The notes beneath the pieces are model-generated. The model ran no database searches, had not been told where the DNA came from, and worked only from the letters and a program-made list of their open reading frames with translations. The translations under genes were made by a program, and so were the position numbers. 64,000 bases of DNA from Thermobaculum terrenum ATCC BAA-798 (lineage in GTDB: Bacteria > Chloroflexota > Chloroflexia > Thermobaculales > Thermobaculaceae): positions 620,001 to 684,000 of the forward strand of contig NC_013526.1 in NCBI RefSeq assembly GCF_000025005.1, given 5' to 3'. Below, in pieces: positions 1 to 8,775 of this stretch (position 1 is its first letter; every line of letters begins with the position of its first letter).

Positions 1-1
1 C

Positions 2-766
2 CCGGGCCGAGGGGTGGCCGCGCGCCTGGCCGGCCAGCTGGTGCTGGTTGGCCGGCCGAGCTTTCTGGAGGAGCAGGGCATCGATACGACCGCGCTGGCC
101 GCCCGGATCGCCGAGCTGGAGTCCGCCGGCCGCACGGTCGTCGCGGTCGCCTGGGGCGGCCGCCTGCGCGGCATCATCGCGCTGGGCGACGAGCTGCGCC
201 CCGACGCCGCGGCGGTCGTGGCCGCCCTGCGCCGGGCGGGCCTGCGGCCGGTCCTGGTGACCGGCGATAACCGGCGCGCGGCCGAGCGTGTGGCCCAGGC
301 CGTGGGCATCGAGCCGCAGCATGTGTACGCCGGCGTGCTCCCCGGCGAGAAGGCGGAGCTGGTCCGGCGGCTGCAGGGCGAGGGACGCGGGCGTGTGGCG
401 ATGGTGGGCGACGGGATCAACGACGCGCCGGCGCTGATGCAGGCGGACGTGGGGATCGCCATGGGCACCGGCACCGACATCGCCCTCGAGTCGGCCGACA
501 TCATCATCGTCAGTGACCGGCTCGAGGCGATCGTCGATGCGCGTACGATCAGCATGCGTAGCTACCGTAAGACGCTACAGAATGTGGCGCTCGCCTTTCT
601 CTTCAACGGCATTGGTCTCCCCCTAGCCGCTGCTGGCCTGATCTACCCGGTCTGGGCCATGGTAGCTATGGCGCTTTCGGTCACTGCGATTTTCCTGAAC
701 TCGCTTGGGGACCGGCCTACGCTCTTCATCAATGCCGTCCTCAGCGTCGGCCGCTCGGCAAACTAA
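2..766 (+). CDS. P1B-type heavy-metal-transporting ATPase, C-terminal part (5' end outside window)
   Basis: The reading frame is open to the window edge, so this is the 3' part of a larger gene; the GTG at 14 is unlikely to be the real start. Visible are the end of the N-domain, a TGDN motif in the P-domain (near 262), the hinge motif GDGINDAPAL (near 409) and two C-terminal membrane segments. The phosphorylation motif DKTG and the CPx metal channel lie upstream and cannot be seen. The family pumps soft metal ions out of the cytoplasm using ATP. The last helices read FNGIGLP and MALSVTAIF; Cu+ pumps usually have YN in the former and a Ser-Ser pair in the latter, so metal specificity is open. 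It ends at TAA and looks unrelated to the sugar genes that follow. Confidence 0.9.
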   Translation, partial: PGRGVAARLAGQLVLVGRPSFLEEQGIDTTALAARIAELESAGRTVVAVAWGGRLRGIIALGDELRPDAAAVVAALRRAGLRPVLVTGDNRRAAERVAQAVGIEPQHVYAGVLPGEKAELVRRLQGEGRGRVAMVGDGINDAPALMQADVGIAMGTGTDIALESADIIIVSDRLEAIVDARTISMRSYRKTLQNVALAFLFNGIGLPLAAAGLIYPVWAMVAMALSVTAIFLNSLGDRPTLFINAVLSVGRSAN

Positions 767-2037
767 CCTTGCCCCGGCAGCTACGGCAGCCCCATCGGTC
801 GCCCACGCTGCAGGGCAGAACTCTGGAACCCTTGCCTTCATGCATCTGGCCTTGAATCCCGAGTTCGGCGAACGTCAGCGCGTTCGCCGCTGTTTTGACT
901 ATGCCGCCGTAGGACTCCTTCATGTGAGGCATACCCGTCCGGGGCCCTCCAGTGGACGTAAGTCAGGAAGGAGAGTCCGGGGTCCACTACCCAGAAGATG
1001 GCTTCAGAACGCGCGGCAGGTCCTGCAAGCCTCCTACCCACAACCCCAAATAACCTACTCCTGCCCTCCGAAGACTCTGCCCCTACTTCCTATATCTACC
1101 AAACAAGTGGGCGAGGCCGCTGGAGCTCTAACATGCGGGCACAGATCCCTCATCCTCATGTCAGGTCATCGAGGTTCCTATAGCGGATCCCCAGCCCTTG
1201 TTCCCTTTCATCGCAGAGGCAAAGGACCTCGGCATGACGGCCGCTAGCCTAGCGCGCAGCCTGTAGTGCCCACTCATGCAATTATGTAAACTGTTGCTGT
1301 TAACGCAGGCCATTGGATCCATGTTCGGTGCCACCCACTTCATCAGGGATAGCGTCAGCCTGCTGGGTGCCTATGGATTCCTCCCGCAGCAGATCTATTG
1401 AGATCAGGATACTTTCAGTAGTCATCAGCCCCTCACACTCCCCCGACGCGAGGGTGACCTCCTGTCCAAAAGCTAGTGGTAGGGAGATCCAGAAAGTACA
1501 TGCAAGGTACATTCTACGAGGTAGCCCACGACCCCTCCCTCAGCCGACGCCAGCGCAGCAGCCCGCTCGTGATCAGTAGCAGCCCCTCCTTCCACGTTCA
1601 ATCGAACACCACTTGGCCTCACACCATTACTCGTCCTCAAATAGCATCTCCATGGGCGCAGCGTCGCCAGCAGGAGGATTTTCGGGCACGAGCTCCCAGA
1701 TGGCACCTCGCATGTGCACGTGTTATGTTGAGCATCTCGTGCCTGGATCTTCTGTAGGCCCCGTTTGACAGCCCATAGCTCGCCTAAGGCAGTAACTTGT
1801 GCTCGAGGCGCTACAGAGGGTTGGCCTGAGGGGGTGATCGTCAGGTACGAACTGTGCTCGCCAGCAACCTGGTAACAACATGTGACTAAGCGCGGGGGAA
1901 GTCCAGCTCCCATCACTCATCATAAGTCCGAGGTGAGCATGGAACCACCCCTCTCGCCAGCCCGGGATAGTTAGTAGGCGCCGCAGTGCTGCTCTGGATG
2001 GGCTACCAACCCCCAGTGCGCTCCTGCCGTGATGGTG
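767..2037. other. 1.27 kb gap with no intact gene; probably decayed coding DNA
   Basis: No frame gives a convincing protein. Short minus-strand stretches look protein-like, for example around 741-932 (peptide containing MKESYGGIVKTAANAL) and 1300-1512, but they change frame and stop quickly. I could not assign a family. No tRNA, rRNA or repeat array was seen. Base composition is lower in GC than the flanking genes, which fits degraded genes between two functional units. Confidence 0.5.
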
Positions 2038-4482
2038 TCAGCTCAAGGTCCACTCCTTGCCGCAGGCCCGTACGCGCACGCCCCGCAGGTCGCCCCATAG
2101 CACCTTCACCTCGGGCACCCACTGGCCGGTCTCGGCATCTAGCCGCTGGGTGTAGGTGCCCCATCCCAGCCCCGTGGACCAGAAGCAGGTGAAGACTCCT
2201 TCCTCCGCGGAAGCAGCCGTTACGGGACGAAAGGTCATCTCGCGCCTGGCCACATCGCAGGTGAAACCGCTGAGGGCGAGCAGGAGGGCCCAGCTGGCCA
2301 TGGACCTGGCGTAGTGGTGACCACATTCCACCTCGTCCCAAGGGTTTCTACGCCGGCCATCGTGACGGCCCCGCACGGCGCCCACTATTTGCAGGCCCTC
2401 CTCCAGCAACCCCTCGTAGATCATGTGGGCGGCCACCTGGTACTCGCTGCCGGTGAACACCTCGTCGGAGTACGGGAAGGGGAACGTGGGCTGGCCACCT
2501 CGTGGCCATGTGCACATCAGCAGTCCTGCCTCATCGTTGAGAGCAAACGTCCTCTGGCAGTTGACGTGCTCGCTCAGATCAGCCCGGAAGTTGTAGCGCC
2601 ATATCGAGCGGAGGGCTTGACGCACATGCTCCTCGGGTACGAGATATCCCATCCCCAGGACATGCGCCTGCAACTGCCCTAGTAGCTGGTCAGCCAGGCA
2701 GCCCTTTCCGTGCTGGTATGGCCAGGCATCCTCATCACCCAGCTGTTCGTAGTACTCGCCGTTCCAGAGCAGCTCGTCCAGGCGATGACTACCCCGCTCG
2801 AACACCTCTCGGCAGCGCCGTGCCAGATTCGCCTCCCCCAACACCTCCGCGAGCTCTTCCACCGCCCGGAGGGCGGCCAGGTAGTACAGCCCACACAGCG
2901 GGTTGGGGCCGTAGAACTCTACGTCGTAGGTGTTGTGCTGACGCCCATCAAGCACGCCGTCGCCATCGCCATCCCACTGCGCGCTGGCGTACGCCAGCGC
3001 GCTCTTCACCCCTGGCCAGACTCGCCGCAGCCACTCCATGTCGCCGCTCAATCGCCACTCGCGCAGCACCCTTAGGATGCTGCCCATCTGCCCGTCGGCC
3101 GCGGCCTCCGGTTGCTGGGACCCCCAGGGCCACACAAACTGCTCTCCGAACGTCCGGTACGTCCTAAAAGCCATCCAGCCACGCTCATCCGTCTCCACTT
3201 CGAATTCTATCCGTCGCATCTCCCTCTCCAGTGATGGGAAGAGGAACGCCAGGGTGTGGGCGTAGCTCCACACGTGCGTACAGCTACCCTCACAGCATCC
3301 CCTGTCGTCAAAGCAACCCTCCCACGCCAAGAACCTCCCGTCCTCCAGCCAGAAACAGGTATTGCTCCGCAGGGGCACGATGTTGGCCGATAGCGCCTCC
3401 AGCACGCAGTCGGGCAACGTGCTCTCAAACAGGGCGTCATGGAACAGTTTGGTGCCCTGTTCGAGCCTGGCCAGGTGCGTAAAGACGTAGCCGGCCACAT
3501 CCCAGGAGCTAGCGAAGCGGGAGGCGTAGTGGTTGCGGACGATCTCCCCAGCCTCCTCCCGCCAACTGTGGGGGCGATTCGGGAAGTACCAGGTAAGCAC
3601 GAAGCGGTAGGTGTGGGTCTCCCCTGGTGCCAGCTCGTCCCTCAGCCCTAGAGAGCAGGTGTCGGTCTTGCCAGGCTCCGAGGGGGACTCGTAGCCCAGG
3701 TCCTCCAGCCGCCCATCCTCGCTGAGGTCCTGCCAGAACTCGCGCAGGTAATCCCACCAAGCCCCGCGCAGCCACGCCCGCTTGTAGGTGATCACGGGAT
3801 GATCGGTCGCCAGCGTCATGTCGCCATAGCGCAGATCATCCGACGGCAGTGTCGTCGAACGCAGCCACAGCCCTCTGTACACCTCCGACTCCCTGTACTC
3901 GTTCTGGTTGCCGCCCGCCCCGCGGTAGTTGCCGAAGCGGTCGAAGGTCACCCCTCCCACCGGATTGGTGAGCGAGCCCACCAGCGTGAGCGCCACCACC
4001 TCGTCCGAGGTGTTCTCCACGGTGTAGCTGAGGATCGCGCAGGGGATGCCGGAATCCTCCGGGCACAGAGGGATCAGAGGGGTGTACGCCTCCAGGCTCA
4101 CCCGTACCGGCAACGCTGGGTCTGCCAGCTCCACCCATGCCAGCGGGTACTCGCCTCGGAAGCGACTGTGCCGGCACCGGGGAAGCCCAGCCCCGGTCGA
4201 CGGGTGGTAGCCGTGCGAGCCATCGTGGGGCGGTTGGATCGGCCCCTCCAAGACCCTCGTCACACATCTGCCCGATGCCGTCCTAGTCCACAGGGCAAAG
4301 AAGGTATTGGGCAGGCGGTTGCCCTTGGCAGGACGATTGCATATCTCCCAGTCCCTGAGATCCCCCCTAGCCCCCAGCGAGACGTTGCCTGTGCCTATCC
4401 CACCAAGCGGGAACGCCAGCGCCGTCGCCTCCGGCCCGTACTCCCTAGTGTACCTGCTCACTTCCATCCCTCCCACAGACAC
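2038..4482 (-). CDS. GH116-family beta-glucosidase (GBA2/DUF608-like)
   Basis: This 814-residue protein probably removes beta-linked glucose or xylose from glycosides in the cytoplasm; there is no signal peptide. The N-terminal beta domain begins with the family signature PLGGIGTG (about residues 25-32). The catalytic (alpha/alpha)6 barrel occupies about residues 350-790. CCEGSCTHVWSYA (about 396-408) holds the candidate nucleophile E398, and NTYDVEFYGPN (about 517-527) holds the candidate acid/base D520, by analogy with TxGH116. The GTG start at 4482 follows the upstream stop TAA by one base, implying translational coupling; an internal ATG at 4467 is an alternative but its GGGAGG is too close. 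It is the last gene of the 2.0-11.4 kb minus-strand cassette. Exact substrate is not determinable here. Confidence 0.9.
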   Translation of the reverse strand: MSVGGMEVSRYTREYGPEATALAFPLGGIGTGNVSLGARGDLRDWEICNRPAKGNRLPNTFFALWTRTASGRCVTRVLEGPIQPPHDGSHGYHPSTGAGLPRCRHSRFRGEYPLAWVELADPALPVRVSLEAYTPLIPLCPEDSGIPCAILSYTVENTSDEVVALTLVGSLTNPVGGVTFDRFGNYRGAGGNQNEYRESEVYRGLWLRSTTLPSDDLRYGDMTLATDHPVITYKRAWLRGAWWDYLREFWQDLSEDGRLEDLGYESPSEPGKTDTCSLGLRDELAPGETHTYRFVLTWYFPNRPHSWREEAGEIVRNHYASRFASSWDVAGYVFTHLARLEQGTKLFHDALFESTLPDCVLEALSANIVPLRSNTCFWLEDGRFLAWEGCFDDRGCCEGSCTHVWSYAHTLAFLFPSLEREMRRIEFEVETDERGWMAFRTYRTFGEQFVWPWGSQQPEAAADGQMGSILRVLREWRLSGDMEWLRRVWPGVKSALAYASAQWDGDGDGVLDGRQHNTYDVEFYGPNPLCGLYYLAALRAVEELAEVLGEANLARRCREVFERGSHRLDELLWNGEYYEQLGDEDAWPYQHGKGCLADQLLGQLQAHVLGMGYLVPEEHVRQALRSIWRYNFRADLSEHVNCQRTFALNDEAGLLMCTWPRGGQPTFPFPYSDEVFTGSEYQVAAHMIYEGLLEEGLQIVGAVRGRHDGRRRNPWDEVECGHHYARSMASWALLLALSGFTCDVARREMTFRPVTAASAEEGVFTCFWSTGLGWGTYTQRLDAETGQWVPEVKVLWGDLRGVRVRACGKEWTLS

Positions 4483-4483
4483 G

Positions 4484-5356
4484 TTATAGATATGTTATGT
4501 CGATCTCCCCGGTGGACAGCCCGCAGAGGATCGGTGCGCCCGGCCGGAGCCCCGAGGGCGCGCACAGCGCCGTCACGAACCGCTCATCCCCCCATTCCCC
4601 GAGCACGTCCCAGCTGTCGCCGCTGTCCCCCGACACAAGCAGCTGTGTCCCGCGCGCGACCAGCAGGCACCTCCCTCCCGGGCCGAGCGTGCAGGCGTTG
4701 ATCGGTCCGCCTCCTGGCGGGAGGGGTACCGCTCGCCAGGAGTGGCCGCCGTCGGTGCTGGCCCATAACCAGCCCGCCTCGGTCCCGGCGAGCAGCGGTG
4801 GTGGGCCTCCGTCGGGCCCAGCGGCCAGGCACAGCACGGCGCCAGCACAGGGCCACGCGGCCGCACAACGCCAGGGACCTTCCAGGCCGGCCACGAACAC
4901 CCCGCCCCCTTCGGTGCCCGCCAGGAAGAGCACTCGCTCATCTTGGACGCACACCTCGAGGGACAGCACCCGCCAGTCCAGTAGGCCGAAGTTCCTCGGC
5001 GTCCAGCTGCCGAGGTCCTCGGTCCAGTAGACGCCCTCGTGCGCGGTGGCCACGACCACTAGAGGTTGCCCCACGCGCTCCCAGCTGGCGATCGCCGTCA
5101 CTATCGTGTCCGCCGCCACGGGAGGGTAGTCCTTCCAGCTGACCCCACCATCGCTCGTTGCCAGCACCTTACTGCCAACAGATGCCACGAGACCGCCGGG
5201 GCCCAGCCAAGAGACCGCCGTCACCGGCTGCGGACTCGGGCACACTAGCGCCCAGCTCTGGCCGCCGTCCTGCGACAGCCTGATGCCGTCGCTGCAGGCT
5301 GCCGCCAGCCTGCCGTCCTCGCTGTAGCTTGGGGATGCTGCGACCTTGAACACCAC
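4484..5356 (-). CDS. BNR/Asp-box beta-propeller protein (YCF48/sialidase-fold-like)
   Basis: About 290 residues with regularly spaced Asp-box motifs of the S/T-x-D-x-G-x-x-W type: DGGQSW, SDGGVSW, TEDLGSW, STDGGHSW and SGDSGDSW, roughly 45-55 residues apart. This is typical of a 6-7 bladed propeller. No signal peptide or transmembrane helix is visible, so it is probably cytoplasmic. The frame stays open upstream into the chaperonin gene, but those residues are Arg/Pro/Cys-rich shadow. GTG at 5356, preceded by GGGAG and 13 bases after the chaperonin stop, is the most likely start. Asp-box proteins include glycosidases and assembly factors (YCF48/HCF136 for photosystem II). I see no sialidase Arg triad or RIP motif, so an assembly or binding role fits better than hydrolysis. 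Function is unknown. Confidence 0.75.
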   Translation of the reverse strand: MVFKVAASPSYSEDGRLAAACSDGIRLSQDGGQSWALVCPSPQPVTAVSWLGPGGLVASVGSKVLATSDGGVSWKDYPPVAADTIVTAIASWERVGQPLVVVATAHEGVYWTEDLGSWTPRNFGLLDWRVLSLEVCVQDERVLFLAGTEGGGVFVAGLEGPWRCAAAWPCAGAVLCLAAGPDGGPPPLLAGTEAGWLWASTDGGHSWRAVPLPPGGGPINACTLGPGGRCLLVARGTQLLVSGDSGDSWDVLGEWGDERFVTALCAPSGLRPGAPILCGLSTGEIDITYL

Positions 5357-5369
5357 TCCGACACACTCC

Positions 5370-6977
5370 CTACGGCACCACGGAAACCTGGGGTCTGGTG
5401 GGCCTGACCAGGGCGCAGATCGCCACGGCGTCCGCGGCCGCGCCCACTGCGATCTGCAGCGCCGTGCGCTGGACCGGCAGGGGGTCCAGCACGCTGGCCT
5501 CCCACATGTCGACGCTCTTGCCGACGCGCATGTCCACCCCAATGTCGCCCGACTCCGCGGCCATCACGGCCAGCGTCGGGCCGGGCTCCAGGCCGGCGCT
5601 CTGAACTATGTGGTGGCACGGCGATCGTAGGGCGCGCGCCATCGCCCGACAGATCGCACGCCGTGACTCCTCCCCCTCCAGGTCGCCCAGGGCCCACAGG
5701 TGATGCGCACACCGTAGGAGCGCCACCCCACCGCCGGGCAGGACGCCGGACTCCAGCGCCAGCTGCGCGGCCCGGATCGCCTTGCGAGCGCGCCCCTTCC
5801 TCAGGTCGATCTCCCCCGCATGCCCTCCCACCATGATGGCCCCGCTACAGCCCGTGAGCCGCCCCAGCCTCCACCTGTACCGCTCCCTATCCTCAGGCTC
5901 CTTGCTGGAGCCGAGGCGTCCAGCCAGCCAGTCGACGTGAGCGCACAGCTGGCGCACATCTCCCCTCCCACCCAACACCCCGAAGCCATCTCGGTCGACT
6001 CGACATCGGCGCGCCCGACCAAGGTCCGTCGCTGTCAGGCCACGCAGCGTGGCACCGGTGACCCGCAGCAAGGGCCTGCCTCCTGTCAGGTGTGCAAGAT
6101 CCCACAACGCGTCCATCTGCTCCTGCGACGTGCCCCCCGGCGTACGCGCCACGACCGTCGGTAGTCCCTCTCCCTGCTCAGCTGCCAAAAGCCACGGAAG
6201 CGCCTCCTCGGTCACCTCGTTTGCCAGGAGCACGAGGCTATGCGCCCCCAGCTGTCGCGCCGCCACTACCGCAGGCGCCAGATCCTTGGGATCGCGTACC
6301 TCGAGGTCGGTAAGAGCTATGGCCGGCTCAGCTAGCTCCGCACCCCCAGGAGCTTCGATCCTAGGGAGCAACAGCCCGCTGCCCCGCCAGTGGCTCCCCT
6401 GCAGGAGCTGGAGTTTATCCCTTGCGCCGTAGCCCGACAGCACCTCCAGGGCGGCCCTGGGCCCCAGCACGCGGAGGGCCTCGGCGACCAGCTCGGCCAA
6501 GCCGCGATCGCGACAAGCCGTCTCGCTGATCCCCACCAGTTGCCGCTGCCCATCTAGGGGTCGTGCCATCCTCTCCAGGTAGCTACACACGCTGGGCAGG
6601 TAGGACCTCATGGCCTCGGCCAACCGCTGGGGATCGTGCCCGGCCCGGACCAACCGGTGGACCTCCAGCAGGATGGTGCCGAACACCACGACGGCCGTGG
6701 CCGCCCCGTCTCCCACAGCCTGTGCTACCCGCCACGCCACGTGCCTAACGTACATAGCCCCCATGTTCTCCCAAGGATCCGGTAAGGCCACCACCGCCCG
6801 GGTCACGTCCGCCGCATCCTCCAGCACCCTGTAACCCCGATCGTCGATGGGCGACCGAACCAGCACCTGCCCCCCACCCGGTCCCAAGGTGAGCGCTACC
6901 AGCGACAGCATCTGCTCCACCCCACGGATAAAGGCAGCACTAGCTGCCTCTCCCAGCAGGACACCTCCCGACGTCAC
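5370..6977 (-). CDS. Divergent GroEL/Cpn60-like chaperonin with altered ATPase site
   Basis: The 535 residues align along the whole of GroEL: TLGPGG (about 30-35), VGDGAATAV (88-96), an apical domain ending in HLTGGRPLL (about 296-304), GVLPGGGVAL (411-420) and VLDP-x4-RTAL near the C-terminus. By eye, GroEL Asp52 and Asp87 correspond to D54 and D90, and Asp495 is kept. Catalytic Asp398 falls on K399 (RARKAI against RVEDAL). The C-terminal GGM tail is missing and no GroES gene is nearby. GTG at 6977 follows the COG0523 gene stop by five bases. It is therefore a specialised paralogue rather than the housekeeping chaperonin. It could be a slow or non-hydrolysing ATP-dependent holdase or scaffold for a neighbour (GTPase, propeller or GH116). 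The family call is firm; the role is inference. Confidence 0.85.
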   Translation of the reverse strand: MTSGGVLLGEAASAAFIRGVEQMLSLVALTLGPGGGQVLVRSPIDDRGYRVLEDAADVTRAVVALPDPWENMGAMYVRHVAWRVAQAVGDGAATAVVVFGTILLEVHRLVRAGHDPQRLAEAMRSYLPSVCSYLERMARPLDGQRQLVGISETACRDRGLAELVAEALRVLGPRAALEVLSGYGARDKLQLLQGSHWRGSGLLLPRIEAPGGAELAEPAIALTDLEVRDPKDLAPAVVAARQLGAHSLVLLANEVTEEALPWLLAAEQGEGLPTVVARTPGGTSQEQMDALWDLAHLTGGRPLLRVTGATLRGLTATDLGRARRCRVDRDGFGVLGGRGDVRQLCAHVDWLAGRLGSSKEPEDRERYRWRLGRLTGCSGAIMVGGHAGEIDLRKGRARKAIRAAQLALESGVLPGGGVALLRCAHHLWALGDLEGEESRRAICRAMARALRSPCHHIVQSAGLEPGPTLAVMAAESGDIGVDMRVGKSVDMWEASVLDPLPVQRTALQIAVGAAADAVAICALVRPTRPQVSVVP

Positions 6978-6982
6978 CTGCC

Positions 6983-8098
6983 TTACCCCTCAGTAGGCTT
7001 AGTGGAGCGGTAGATCGGGAGCACTGACCTGCCGGCCACATCTAGGCGATAGGTGGGTCGCGGGGGTGAGGGCGCAAAGCACTCCACGGCCTCTACAACT
7101 AGCTTGGCGCCCGAGGCCGCCGACGCCGCGGCGAGCGTCTGCTGGGCGATCTTGGCCAGCAGATCGGGCTCGAGGCCGACACGGGCGTTGAGGACGAAGC
7201 GGCTAGCTGCTACCTCGTGCGCGCCCGGTGAGCTGTCCCATTGCACCTCTGGAAGCGCATCCAGCAGGCTCGCCCTGTATTGCGCCTCAGCCACCTGCAG
7301 GTACAACTTGAGGTGCCCCACAGGCGCCCCCCTCTTCTGGGCCGCTTGCCCGATCGACGTCAGCACCCGCTCCGCCCACCCCTTGAGCTTGTATGGGCCA
7401 TCGGCGCTGAGGCTCCCGGAGCAGTTGAGCCACCCCAGAGCGGCCTCCGCGGCCGCGTAGCGATCGTAATCCAGGGCGAGATCGCGATCGGCGGCGGTTG
7501 TTCCTCCGAGCACGAGCTCGAGCCAGGCATCCACGCTCTCTCCCGTTAGGGCCGAGATGGGCACGCATCGGCTCGCCGGATGGGCGGCTCTCACCTCCCT
7601 GAGTACCTCCGGCGCCCTGTAACTCAGCAGGTCGACCTTGTTGATCACCAGCAGCTCAGCCTCCTCAAGCTGCTGCTGGTAGAGGTAGCGGATGTGCTCG
7701 GGCAACTTCGAGCTGTCTTTGGTTGGATCTATCAGGACGCTTAGGGGAGCCACCTCTAAACCTGGATGCATCCGCAGGAGGGGGCGAACCACCGTTGCCA
7801 GCAGGTCGGTGCAGCTGCCCACGGGCTCGGCCAGCACCACCTGACACCCGAGGGTGAGCTCAGCATGCAGGGCGTTCAGGAGCTCGTCGAAGCGGCAGCA
7901 GAAACACCCGCCCGTGACCTCCATCACCGGGACCGACGCCCCTCGCGCCAGCGCTGTGTCCACCAGCTGAGTCCCCTGGTCGTTCGTCACCACCCCCACC
8001 TTGAGCCCCCGCCGCTCAAGCTGCCGTGCCGCCCTCAGCAGCAACGTCGTCTTCCCCGCACCCAGGAATCCTCCGACCAGCACGACCCGTCCGCTCAT
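6983..8098 (-). CDS. COG0523 (CobW/ZNG1-type) GTPase, putative metallochaperone
   Basis: A 371-residue P-loop GTPase. Walker A is GFLGAGKTT (about 10-18). The family metal-binding CxCC motif is GCFCC (C65, C67, C68), and the base-recognition motif is INKVD. COG0523 proteins use GTP hydrolysis to deliver Zn, Co or other metals to client proteins (nitrile hydratase activators, ZNG1, CobW). The C-terminal domain (about 230-371) is divergent and lacks an obvious His-rich tail. The start ATG overlaps the stop of the upstream membrane-protein gene (ATGA), and the chaperonin gene begins five bases after its stop, so the three are co-translated. The context suggests a client made by the same operon, possibly the chaperonin or GH116. 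Which metal is involved cannot be told. Confidence 0.85.
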   Translation of the reverse strand: MSGRVVLVGGFLGAGKTTLLLRAARQLERRGLKVGVVTNDQGTQLVDTALARGASVPVMEVTGGCFCCRFDELLNALHAELTLGCQVVLAEPVGSCTDLLATVVRPLLRMHPGLEVAPLSVLIDPTKDSSKLPEHIRYLYQQQLEEAELLVINKVDLLSYRAPEVLREVRAAHPASRCVPISALTGESVDAWLELVLGGTTAADRDLALDYDRYAAAEAALGWLNCSGSLSADGPYKLKGWAERVLTSIGQAAQKRGAPVGHLKLYLQVAEAQYRASLLDALPEVQWDSSPGAHEVAASRFVLNARVGLEPDLLAKIAQQTLAAASAASGAKLVVEAVECFAPSPPRPTYRLDVAGRSVLPIYRSTKPTEG

Positions 8099-8775
8099 GT
8101 GCCACCTCCCATCTCAGCTTCCAGACTGCGCAGGCAAACCACGAGGCTAAACATGCCGTAAACCCCTGGTAGAAAGAACATCAACCCCGAGCTCACCAGC
8201 AACAGCAGCACACAGCACCCTACGCAGAGGCTCAGCAGCCCGAGGGTGTACACCACGTGCCGCGAGGCCAACGCCATGGCACCCACGACGGCACGGCGCC
8301 ACGGCCAGCCCTGGAGGACCAGCAGTGGGAAGCCGTAGGATGCCAGGCACCAAGCTAGGCAGACGCCCACGATGTCCGCCGCCAGCCCCACCCAAGCGAT
8401 CCCCGCCACCTCCGGTCCCGAGAGCGCTGGCAGCGTCACCAGGAGGGCACACAAGGGGAAGGCGCACACCGCACCCAGCCCGGACGCACGCGCCCACAGC
8501 CGCCACGGCCCGGGCACGCACGCTTCGTAGCGGCAGAGCCTGGCCTCGCTCCACAGCAGAAGGGCCCAAGCTGGCGCCACCAGCAGGACCAGCAACGGCA
8601 GGCATAGCCACACCCAGCCCCACCAGAGCGTGAGCCACGCGGGCAGCGTGCCCAGCGTGAACGCGAGGCTGAGCACGGCTACACCGGGCAAGTGGTCCCA
8701 CAGCTCCACGAGCGCCTCGTGCCACCAGGATGTGGGTTGGGGTGCCCAGATCTTATCAGTCCTGAGAGCCTTCAT
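8095..8775 (-). CDS. Small integral membrane protein (YesL/DUF624-like)
   Basis: A 226-residue protein with about five to six hydrophobic helices. The segments begin near VAVLSLAFTLGTLPAWL, WVWLCLPLLVLLVAPAW, GAVCAFPLCALLVTLPAL, VAGIAWVGLAADIVGV and a C-terminal pair from VVYTLGLLSLCV to GMFSLVVCL. Size, topology and position immediately after a CUT1 permease match YesL/DUF624 proteins, which often accompany sugar importers and have no settled function. The real start is ATG at 8775, which overlaps the permease stop (ATGA); the longer open frame upstream is shadow of the permease gene. The last bases overlap the GTPase start. The assignment to DUF624 rests on layout and general pattern, not on a motif I can prove. 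Confidence 0.65.
   Translation of the reverse strand: MKALRTDKIWAPQPTSWWHEALVELWDHLPGVAVLSLAFTLGTLPAWLTLWWGWVWLCLPLLVLLVAPAWALLLWSEARLCRYEACVPGPWRLWARASGLGAVCAFPLCALLVTLPALSGPEVAGIAWVGLAADIVGVCLAWCLASYGFPLLVLQGWPWRRAVVGAMALASRHVVYTLGLLSLCVGCCVLLLLVSSGLMFFLPGVYGMFSLVVCLRSLEAEMGGGT

Noticed and set aside
5370-6977. Housekeeping GroEL
   Set aside because: No GroES gene next to it, the Asp398 position is Lys, the GGM tail is missing, and the gene sits in a sugar operon.
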